DNA from: Actinomycetes bacterium
GTDB lineage: Bacteria > Actinomycetota > Actinomycetes > Propionibacteriales > Nocardioidaceae
Direction: 5' to 3'
Length of the DNA: 5,667 nt
NCBI GenBank assembly: GCA_029779385.1
Contig: JAKPAQ010000399.1
Coordinates: 1 to 5,667 of the forward strand
Part shown: positions 1 through 4,877 of the stretch, one piece after another
Layout: every line of letters starts with the position of its first letter
Position numbering within the stretch: the stretch's first letter is position 1
Position numbers and translations under genes: made by a program
The notes under the pieces: generated by a model
Told to the model about the DNA's origin: nothing
What the model saw: the letters and a program-made list of their open reading frames with translations, nothing else
Database searches by the model: none

Positions 1-1428
1 GGCTCGAACCCGAAGGACACCGAGTTCTTCGCGCTTGCGGCCAAAGAACTCGATTTGCGTCACGCCACCTTGGCGGCATTTGGTGCTACTCGCCGGGCAA
101 ACGTCGCGGCCGCCGACGATCCGCTCATCGCCGCCTTGCGCGATTCGGGTGCGTCGGTTGTGACCTTGGTGGCTAAGAGCCACGATCAACACGTCGAGAA
201 GGCGCTACGCACCACCTTGACCGAAAACTTGGCGATGGTGCGCGACTCGGTGACGCATCTTCGCGAAGAAGGACAGCGAGTCTTCGTCGATTGCGAACAC
301 TTCTTCAACGGCTATCTCGACAACCGCGACTACTCTCTTGAGGTCGTTCGCGCGGCGGTAGACGCCGGCGCCGAAGTGGCGGTCCTGTGCGACACCAACG
401 GCGGGATGCTGCCGCATCAAGTTGGCGAGATCGTGGCTGACGTGCTGGCCGAAACCGGTGCTCGGCTCGGGATCCACGCACACAATGACACCGGTTGTGC
501 AGTCGCCAACTCGATCGAGGCGATCCGCGCTGGCGCAACTCACCTTCAGGGCTGCATCAACGGGTACGGCGAACGCACCGGCAACGCCGATCTAGTGACG
601 ACTGTGGCCAACCTTGAGTTCAAGTTGGGTATGGAGATCATGCCGGCTGGTTCTTTGGTGGACGCCACGCGGATTTCTCATGCGATCAGCGAGATCACGA
701 ACTATCCGCCGGTAGCTCGCCAGCCGTATACGGGCGTTTCGGCGTTCGCGCACAAGGCTGGGCTTCACGCCAGCGCGATCCGCGTCGACCCAGATCTCTA
801 CCAGCACATGGATCCGGCCTTGGTCGGCAACGATATGCGACTGCTCGTTTCAGAAATGGCCGGTCGCGCCACGATCGAACTCAAAGGTCGTGAACTCGGC
901 TTCGACTTGTCAGGTGATGCCGAACTACTCACTCGCATTACCGACAAGGTCAAGGCCTTGGAGCAGGAGGGTTACACCTTCGAGGCCGCCGATGCGTCGT
1001 TTGAATTGCTCCTGATCGAGGAAGTCACCGGCAGTCGGCCACAGTATTTCGACATCGAAAGCTGGCGAGTGATCGCCAGTGAGAGCGACGCCGAAGCAAT
1101 CGTGAAGGTTGTTGCCGGCGGTACTCGGCTGGCAGTTGTCGGTGAAGGCAATGGTCCAGTCAACGCCCTAGACCATGCACTTCGCCAAGCGATTGAACAG
1201 ATTTATCCCGATGTTGCCCAGTTCCACCTGATCGACTTTAGGATCCGGATCTTGGACCAAGGGCACGGCACGGACGCGGTTACTCGCGTGCTGATCGAGA
1301 CCACCGATGGCAAGAGCTCATGGGTTACGGTCGGGGTCGGCCCGAACATGATCGAAGCCTCATTCGAGGCGCTGGTTGATGCGCTCACTTTTGGACTCCG
1401 AGCCCATCAGGTCGAAGAGATCAACTAG
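1..1428 (+). CDS. cimA: (R)-citramalate synthase, CimA family (5' end missing)
   Basis: The frame is open from base 1, so the gene starts upstream of the window; 475 residues to the TAG at 1426-1428 are visible. The first visible residues, GSNPKDTEFF, are typical of CimA about 55-60 residues into the protein, so the N-terminal catalytic DGxxRDG region is outside. The rest of the DRE-TIM (HMGL-like) barrel is present, with the metal-binding HAHND motif at 475-489 and the NGYGERTGNADL segment from 559. The C-terminal third, from about base 1000, matches a LeuA-type dimerisation/allosteric domain. CimA condenses acetyl-CoA with pyruvate to (R)-citramalate, giving a threonine-independent route to 2-oxobutanoate and isoleucine; the protein is cytoplasmic. 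Homocitrate and 2-isopropylmalate synthases are relatives, but the segment HVEKALRTTLTENL and the NPKDTEFF start point to the CimA branch. Substrate choice is inferred from family resemblance. The 3' end overlaps the convergent acetyltransferase gene by 8 bp. Confidence 0.9.
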   Translation, partial: GSNPKDTEFFALAAKELDLRHATLAAFGATRRANVAAADDPLIAALRDSGASVVTLVAKSHDQHVEKALRTTLTENLAMVRDSVTHLREEGQRVFVDCEHFFNGYLDNRDYSLEVVRAAVDAGAEVAVLCDTNGGMLPHQVGEIVADVLAETGARLGIHAHNDTGCAVANSIEAIRAGATHLQGCINGYGERTGNADLVTTVANLEFKLGMEIMPAGSLVDATRISHAISEITNYPPVARQPYTGVSAFAHKAGLHASAIRVDPDLYQHMDPALVGNDMRLLVSEMAGRATIELKGRELGFDLSGDAELLTRITDKVKALEQEGYTFEAADASFELLLIEEVTGSRPQYFDIESWRVIASESDAEAIVKVVAGGTRLAVVGEGNGPVNALDHALRQAIEQIYPDVAQFHLIDFRIRILDQGHGTDAVTRVLIETTDGKSSWVTVGVGPNMIEASFEALVDALTFGLRAHQVEEIN

Positions 1429-1873
1429 CGGGGCGCCGCATCGGCACATGATCGATGCCGGCTTCGACGAAGTTCGGGCCGCTGACTGCAAAGCCAAAAC
1501 CGGCGTACCAGTCGCGTAGGTGGGCTTGGGCGTTCAAGGCGATTTCGTCTTCGCCCCAAAGCCGGAGCACTTCGCAAAGCAGTTCACCAGCTAGTCCCTG
1601 GCCACGCGCATCCTTTGCGGTCGCGACCCGGCCAACTCGCCGAACCCCATCACTGAGATACGTGCGCAGGTACGTCTTGAACCGACCGGTCTGCTCAGCG
1701 ATCCAAAGATGCGTGCAATCGTCACGCAAATCTACGTCGTCTACGTCAGCCTCGTCGCAGCGCTGTTCGACGGCGAATACGACATCGCGGATACGCCAGA
1801 CTTCATATAGTTCAGCCACCGTCAGGTCCGGTGCTGGCCGCACGACGATCAACTGCCAACTCCGGTCCGGCAA
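1421..1873 (-). CDS. ElaA-like GNAT family N-acetyltransferase
   Basis: This 150-residue protein is the usual length for the ElaA branch of GNAT acetyltransferases. ElaA-type signatures are VFAVEQ at residues 32-37 followed by an acidic stretch (DEADVDDVDLRDD, 40-52), the acetyl-CoA pyrophosphate loop RGQGLA (90-95, fitting R-x-x-G-x-A) and the C-terminal block LNAQAHLRDWYAGFGF (113-128). The family transfers acetyl from acetyl-CoA to an amine; the substrate of ElaA proteins is not established, so no specific function is claimed. The chosen start is TTG (1871-1873), because SWQL aligns with the usual N-terminus. In-frame upstream there are only seven codons before a stop, none of them ATG or GTG. 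It overlaps the zur 3' end by 25 bp with no convincing Shine-Dalgarno, which suggests translational coupling. A GTG at 1841-1843, just past the zur stop, would give a 140-residue protein and is the main alternative. It is the last gene of the zinc operon. Confidence 0.85.
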   Translation of the reverse strand: MPDRSWQLIVVRPAPDLTVAELYEVWRIRDVVFAVEQRCDEADVDDVDLRDDCTHLWIAEQTGRFKTYLRTYLSDGVRRVGRVATAKDARGQGLAGELLCEVLRLWGEDEIALNAQAHLRDWYAGFGFAVSGPNFVEAGIDHVPMRRPAS

Positions 1874-2250
1874 CTGCCACAGGTGCCGAAAATTTCAAGC
1901 GTGTGCGAGACGTCGGTGAAGTCGTTCTCGGCCGCAATTCGGTCGGCCCATTGTTCGACTACTGGGCCTTCGACTTCTACCGTGCGGGCGCAGGAGCGGC
2001 AGACTAGGTGATGGTGGTGGCCGCGACTGCAGTTTCGATAAAGCGTCTCACCGTCGTCGGCCCGCAGGGCATCAACTTCGCCGCTGTCGGCTAGTGCTTG
2101 GAGCGTGCGATAGACAGTCGAAAGCCCGACGGTCTCACCTTCGGCCACGAGTCGAGCGTGGATTTGTTGTGCCGAACTGAAACCGTCCAGATCGGCGATT
2201 AGGGCGCTTACCGCCCGGCGTTGGCGGGTGCTTCGGGGAGCCTCAACCAT
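1849..2250 (-). CDS. zur: Zinc uptake regulator Zur (Fur family repressor)
   Basis: This 133-residue Fur-family protein has an N-terminal winged helix (recognition region VGLSTVYRTLQAL, 41-53) and a C-terminal metal-binding dimerisation domain. The structural zinc site is two CxxC pairs, C84/C87 and C124/C127. Shifted by two positions, the ligands I recall for M. tuberculosis Zur/FurB are all present: D60, C74, H79 and H81 for the regulatory site, and H78, H80, E99 and H116 for the third site. This makes Zur much more likely than a ferric, manganese or peroxide sensor. Zinc-loaded Zur represses zinc-uptake genes; likely targets are the two palindromes upstream of znuA. The start is the ATG at 2248-2250, preceded by a perfect AGGAGG with 6-nt spacing. 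An in-frame start 13 codons upstream, deep in znuB, has no such support. It overlaps znuB by 8 bp, so it is probably co-transcribed and autorepressed. Confidence 0.94.
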   Translation of the reverse strand: MVEAPRSTRQRRAVSALIADLDGFSSAQQIHARLVAEGETVGLSTVYRTLQALADSGEVDALRADDGETLYRNCSRGHHHHLVCRSCARTVEVEGPVVEQWADRIAAENDFTDVSHTLEIFGTCGSCRTGVGS

Positions 2251-3073
2251 TCTTGGCCTCCTGGGTGGAAGTTGGGCGAAGCAGCGCACGAGTCAGCGCC
2301 GCGAGAACGAAAACGACCAGCGCGATGATGACGATCGTCGGCCCCGGTTGGGCGTCGATCTGATAACTGGTGAGCAGGCCGGTCACGGCAGCGAACAAGC
2401 CGATTGCCATGGCGGCAAAGTGGGTTGACTTGAAACTTCGCGACAACTGTTGGGCTGCGGCAACGGGCACGACCATGAGCGCCGAAACCAACAGCAAACC
2501 GACTGTGCGCATCGCCACCGTGATGGTGACGGCCGCCAACACGGCGATCAGGATGCCGAAGAGTTGAACCCGAATCCCCATCACCTTGGCGTGCGCCTCG
2601 TCTTGGCACACGGCGAAAAACTGCGGGCGAAAAATCAGTGAAAGAGCCACGACCACGACGCCAAGGGCAACGACAATTGTCAGATCAGCTCTGCTCATGG
2701 TGATGATCGAGCCGAATAGGTACTGGTTCAAGGTTGCGGCCGATTCACCGGCCAGATTAGTGAGCAGAACACCCCCGGCAATGCCGCCATAAAAAAGCAT
2801 CGCTAAGGCGAGGTCGCCGCTGGCTCGCCCGTATGCACGCAGGACTTCGATCAAAATCGCGCCGCCGATGGCGACGATGATTGCTGTCGTCAGTGGGGCC
2901 ACGCCAGTTAGCAGACCCAAAGCGACCCCGGTTAGGGCTACGTGGCCTAGCCCATCACCCAGTAGTGCGAGTCGGCGCTGCACGATGAAAGTGCCGATGG
3001 CCGGAGCGCTCAGACCGGTGATGATCGCGGCGATGAGCGCGTATTGCATGAATTGGTACGAAAGGACGCTCAT
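2243..3073 (-). CDS. znuB: Zinc ABC transporter permease ZnuB
   Basis: This 276-residue integral membrane protein belongs to the ABC-3 family (ZnuB/MntB/TroC type), of typical length. Hydrophobic segments lie at about residues 11-31, 46-60, 62-79, 88-106, 130-148, 169-187, 190-207, 218-236 and 245-265. The family's cytoplasmic loop RRLALLGDGLGHVALTG (33-49) follows the first helix. The stretch QDEAHAKVMGI (157-167) fits the coupling helix that docks on the ATPase. It forms the membrane channel of the zinc importer. Zinc rather than manganese or iron is inferred from the Zur gene, the Zur-like operators and the His-rich partners. The ATG at 3071-3073 forms an ATGA overlap with the znuC stop and has a GAGGGG ribosome binding site 8 nt upstream. 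The last codons (CAG GAG GCC) also carry the zur Shine-Dalgarno sequence. Confidence 0.94.
   Translation of the reverse strand: MSVLSYQFMQYALIAAIITGLSAPAIGTFIVQRRLALLGDGLGHVALTGVALGLLTGVAPLTTAIIVAIGGAILIEVLRAYGRASGDLALAMLFYGGIAGGVLLTNLAGESAATLNQYLFGSIITMSRADLTIVVALGVVVVALSLIFRPQFFAVCQDEAHAKVMGIRVQLFGILIAVLAAVTITVAMRTVGLLLVSALMVVPVAAAQQLSRSFKSTHFAAMAIGLFAAVTGLLTSYQIDAQPGPTIVIIALVVFVLAALTRALLRPTSTQEAKNG
2257..2262 (-). promoter_or_regulatory. zur ribosome binding site
   Basis: A perfect AGGAGG on the minus strand lies 6 nt before the ATG at 2248-2250 and within the end of znuB. It decides the zur start in favour of a 133-residue protein beginning MVEAPRSTRQ rather than the longer in-frame possibility. 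Confidence 0.85.
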
Positions 3074-3834
3074 GGCAGCGGCCCCTCGATAGGTACCGGG
3101 TTGGGCCTGCTCGGCTCACTCGTATGGCTGTGGTCATGGGCGTGATCGTGGGTGCCCGGGCCGGTGGCGGGACCGTCGTATTCGACTAGTCCGTCAACAA
3201 TATGGACTGCGCGATCAACGAGAACGCCGAGCGGGCCGAGTTCGTGAGCCACCATCACGATGGCGGTTCCACGTTCGCGCAGTTCGGCCAGCAGGTCGGC
3301 AAAGACCGCGGCGCTTTCGGCATCTACACCAGCAGTCGGCTCATCCATCACGACCAGGTCCGGTTCGGTAATCAACGCTCGAGCGATGTGGACGCGCTGC
3401 TGTTGCCCGCCTGAGAGGTTCGCGATCGGCCGGTGGGCGTGCCGTTCCATGCCGACCCGAGTGATTAGGTCGGCGCCGGCGGCCCGGTCGGTGCGACTGG
3501 GCCAGCCCAAGAATGGCCGTCTCGACAGTGCGCCGCTGAGGACGACTTCGGTGACTGTCGCTGGCACGCCCGAGGAAATGTCTGGGCGCTGGGCCATATA
3601 ACCGAGGCGATGATGATCGCGAAAGTGACTCAATTCGGTACCGAACAGTCTGATCGAGCCACCGTGGGGGACTAGGCCGACCAACGCCCTAACTAGCGTC
3701 GATTTGCCGGAGCCGTTAGCTCCCAAAATCGCGACAAATTCACCGGCGTTGACCACCAAATCGATACCGCGCAGCACCGCTGTCCCATCTAGGGCAACGG
3801 TTACTGCGCGCGCATCAACTACCGGTTTTGTCAT
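3070..3834 (-). CDS. znuC: Zinc ABC transporter ATP-binding protein ZnuC with His-rich tail
   Basis: This 254-residue ABC ATPase has all the expected motifs: Walker A GANGSGKST (38-46), Q-loop Q82, signature LSGGQ (140-144), Walker B VVMDEP (161-166), a D-loop around AGVD (168-171) and switch histidine H197. It powers zinc import by binding ZnuB at the inner face of the membrane. After the core comes a C-terminal extension with alternating histidines, THDHAHDHSH (228-237; H229, H231, H233, H235, H237), then a Pro-rich end. The tail could bind zinc in the cytoplasm, perhaps as a buffer or feedback sensor, but that is inference. The ATG at 3832-3834 overlaps the znuA stop as ATGA; no strong Shine-Dalgarno precedes it, so translation is probably coupled to znuA. 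Manganese or iron ATPases of the same family are the alternative, made unlikely by the context. Confidence 0.94.
   Translation of the reverse strand: MTKPVVDARAVTVALDGTAVLRGIDLVVNAGEFVAILGANGSGKSTLVRALVGLVPHGGSIRLFGTELSHFRDHHRLGYMAQRPDISSGVPATVTEVVLSGALSRRPFLGWPSRTDRAAGADLITRVGMERHAHRPIANLSGGQQQRVHIARALITEPDLVVMDEPTAGVDAESAAVFADLLAELRERGTAIVMVAHELGPLGVLVDRAVHIVDGLVEYDGPATGPGTHDHAHDHSHTSEPSRPNPVPIEGPLP
3082..3087 (-). promoter_or_regulatory. znuB ribosome binding site
   Basis: GAGGGG on the minus strand sits 8 nt before the znuB ATG (3071-3073), inside the last codons of znuC. It supports that start and suggests that znuB has its own ribosome recruitment in addition to the ATGA stop-start overlap. 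Confidence 0.7.
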
Positions 3835-4757
3835 TTGCAGCCGTTCGCCGCCGTCAACGCAGCCAAGTTCTGTCCCATGAGGGAAAGATAGTCCTCATCA
3901 GCGGTTTCATCGGTTAGGCCCTCGATCGGATCGAGTACGGCGGTCTTTGCGCCGGTTTGGCGGGCGATGGTTTTGGCCAAGGCGGGCGAGGACAGTGGCT
4001 CGGTGAAGACGGTGGTGAAACCCTCGGCAGTGACTAGGTCGGTGATTTCGGCGAGGGCGGCCACACTTGGTTCGCTTTGCGGATCGATTCCGCTGATCGG
4101 AATCTGAGTCAGGTCATAGGCCTGGGCAAGGTGCCCGAAGGCGGCGTGTGAAGTGATGAACTCGCGTCGTTCGCACTGGGCGTCTTCAAGGCCGACTTCA
4201 AAAGCGTTATCCAACTCTTCGAGTTCAGTCACGAGCCGCGCTGCGTTCGCCTCATAGAGCGATTTTTCGTCGGGGTTTGCCTCGATCAGCGCATCGCGTA
4301 CGGACTCGGCTGCGGTGATCATATTCTCCGGCGCAAGCCAAATGTGCGGATCGCCGTCATGATCGTGGCCGTCGTCTTCATGGTCATGTTCTTCGTGTTC
4401 ACGCTCAACGCCTGCGCCGATGTCGACCAGGGTGAGAGTTTCATTAGTGGTTTCTTCAATCGCATGATCGACCGCTGACTGGAAGTCGGACAAATAGACG
4501 ACTACGTCCGCTTCGCTCAGGGCTACGACTTGTTTTGCGGTGAGTTCAAGATCGTGGGCTTCGACACCGGGGGAGGTCAGCGTCGAGAGTTGAACCGTCG
4601 AGCCGCCGATACGTTCGGCCAAGAATTGGGCTGGATAGAACGACGCGATGACGGTCGGTTTGCTGTTGCCGTCAGCGTTATCCGTGGTCGAGCAGGACGT
4701 TAGCGAGGCGGCAGCAATGATGGCGGCGAGCCAGACGGCGGGGCGCTTAATCTTCAT
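3831..4757 (-). CDS. znuA: Zinc-binding lipoprotein ZnuA (ABC transporter solute-binding protein)
   Basis: Cluster A-I (ZnuA/TroA) metal-binding protein, 308 residues from the chosen ATG at 4755-4757. The N-terminus is a lipoprotein signal: basic MKIKR, a hydrophobic Ala-rich core (7-18) and a lipobox LTSC with lipidated C22, so the mature protein should be anchored on the outer face of the membrane. Expected zinc ligands are H68 (GVEAHD), H138 (DPHIWL), H204 (TSHAAFGH) and D276 (LDPIEG). The acidic His-rich loop at about 118-137 (H121, H124, H126, H131, H133) is the hallmark of zinc rather than manganese binders. C195 and C307 are the only other cysteines and may form a disulfide. ATG at 4764-4766 (three residues longer) and TTG at 4770-4772 are alternative starts, but both lie inside a Zur-box palindrome, and the candidate promoter puts the transcript start at 4757. 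First gene of the operon; repression by Zur is inferred from the two boxes. Confidence 0.94.
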   Translation of the reverse strand: MKIKRPAVWLAAIIAAASLTSCSTTDNADGNSKPTVIASFYPAQFLAERIGGSTVQLSTLTSPGVEAHDLELTAKQVVALSEADVVVYLSDFQSAVDHAIEETTNETLTLVDIGAGVEREHEEHDHEDDGHDHDGDPHIWLAPENMITAAESVRDALIEANPDEKSLYEANAARLVTELEELDNAFEVGLEDAQCERREFITSHAAFGHLAQAYDLTQIPISGIDPQSEPSVAALAEITDLVTAEGFTTVFTEPLSSPALAKTIARQTGAKTAVLDPIEGLTDETADEDYLSLMGQNLAALTAANGCK

Positions 4758-4771
4758 GACAATCATTCTCA
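4757..4771. promoter_or_regulatory. Zur-box-like palindrome 1 (promoter-proximal operator)
   Basis: TGACAATCATTCTCA is a 7-1-7 palindrome, perfect except at the position 4/12 pair. It matches the streptomycete-type Zur consensus TGAAAATGATTTTCA, as I recall it, at 12 of 15 positions. Reading the minus strand it covers the candidate znuA -10 and ends on the A of the ATG at 4755-4757, so bound Zur would block both RNA polymerase and the transcript start. Its centre (4764) is 22 bp from that of the second box, about two helical turns, so two dimers could sit on the same DNA face. Confidence 0.8.
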
Positions 4772-4778
4772 ACTAACT

Positions 4779-4793
4779 TGAGAACGGTTGTCA
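4779..4793. promoter_or_regulatory. Zur-box-like palindrome 2 (upstream operator)
   Basis: TGAGAACGGTTGTCA is a second 7-1-7 palindrome, again imperfect only at the position 4/12 pair. It matches the TGAAAATGATTTTCA consensus at 11 of 15 positions. On the minus strand it covers most of the TTGACA -35 element proposed for znuA. It ends 84 bp before the glyS start codon, so it could also influence that divergent gene, although it lies well upstream of the likely glyS promoter. Together the two boxes form a larger inverted repeat with 16-bp arms (14 of 16 matching) around a 5-bp centre at 4773-4777. Confidence 0.75.
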
Positions 4794-4829
4794 AGTCGTC
4801 CGGTGACGCTAGCCGCAGACCAAACCGAG

Positions 4830-4835
4830 TATTGT
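4830..4835 (+). promoter_or_regulatory. Candidate glyS -10 element
   Basis: TATTGT fits the TAnnnT form of actinobacterial -10 elements. No recognisable -35 lies 16-19 nt upstream. A start of transcription near 4842 would give a 5' leader of about 36 nt with a ribosome binding site, which is too short for a T-box or other riboswitch. This is a weak call based on one hexamer in the only available promoter region. Confidence 0.3.
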
Positions 4836-4867
4836 GGCTATTTGACCTCCCGACACCCAGCCGGAAT

Positions 4868-4871
4868 AGGA
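4868..4871 (+). promoter_or_regulatory. glyS ribosome binding site
   Basis: AGGA lies 6 nt before the ATG at 4878-4880, in an A-rich stretch (AATAGGAAATAAA). It is a modest but well-spaced Shine-Dalgarno sequence that supports this start. Confidence 0.6.
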
Positions 4872-4877
4872 AATAAA

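Larger units (their letters stand above)
1421..4757 (-). other. Predicted five-gene zinc-uptake operon znuA-znuC-znuB-zur-GNAT
   Basis: All five minus-strand genes overlap their neighbours: znuA/znuC by 4 bp (3831-3834), znuC/znuB by 4 bp (3070-3073), znuB/zur by 8 bp (2243-2250) and zur/GNAT by 25 bp (1849-1873). There is no room for an intergenic terminator, so one transcript from the znuA promoter is expected. Internal promoters cannot be excluded. The gene order places the repressor downstream of the transporter it probably controls, giving autoregulation. I see no convincing terminator after the last gene. Confidence 0.85.
4757..4794 (-). promoter_or_regulatory. Candidate znuA operon promoter
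   Basis: On the minus strand a perfect TTGACA (4794-4789) is followed, after 18 nt, by GAGAAT (4770-4765), which matches TATAAT at 4 of 6 positions. Seven nt further on lies 4757, the A of the proposed znuA start codon. If this is the promoter, the mRNA is leaderless, which fits the absence of a good Shine-Dalgarno sequence before any of the possible starts. The -35 call is strong; the -10 is weak and its identity is inferred from spacing. Confidence 0.5.
4773..4877. other. Divergent znuA-glyS intergenic region
   Basis: This short region separates the divergent znuA operon and glyS. Its left part holds the upstream Zur-box-like palindrome and the znuA -35; its right part holds the candidate glyS -10 and ribosome binding site. 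Between about 4795 and 4829 I see no repeat, hairpin or recognised site. No small gene or structured RNA is evident. Confidence 0.8.

Noticed and set aside
1438..1458. A hairpin (GCATCG, 9-nt loop, CGATGC) just past cimA as a terminator
   Set aside because: The stem is only 6 bp, there is no T-tract on either strand, and it lies inside the acetyltransferase coding sequence. It is too weak to call.
1455..1919. A 154-codon plus-strand open frame opposite the GNAT gene
   Set aside because: It is antisense to the well-supported acetyltransferase and the zur 3' end. Its product is a Ser/Thr/Arg-rich low-complexity sequence with no family features, as expected of a shadow frame.
2208..2609. A 133-codon minus-strand frame across znuB and the zur start
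   Set aside because: It is out of frame with both genes, rich in Arg and Gly, and lacks the membrane helices and Fur motifs that the true frames show.
3121..3150. The His-codon repeats in znuC as a tandem repeat or CRISPR-like element
   Set aside because: The repetition simply reflects alternating histidine and Asp/Ala/Ser codons in an in-frame protein tail. There are no spacers or exact repeat units.
4795..4877. A T-box or other riboswitch in the glyS leader
   Set aside because: The leader is too short, with no stem I, specifier or antiterminator sequence and no terminator hairpin visible.
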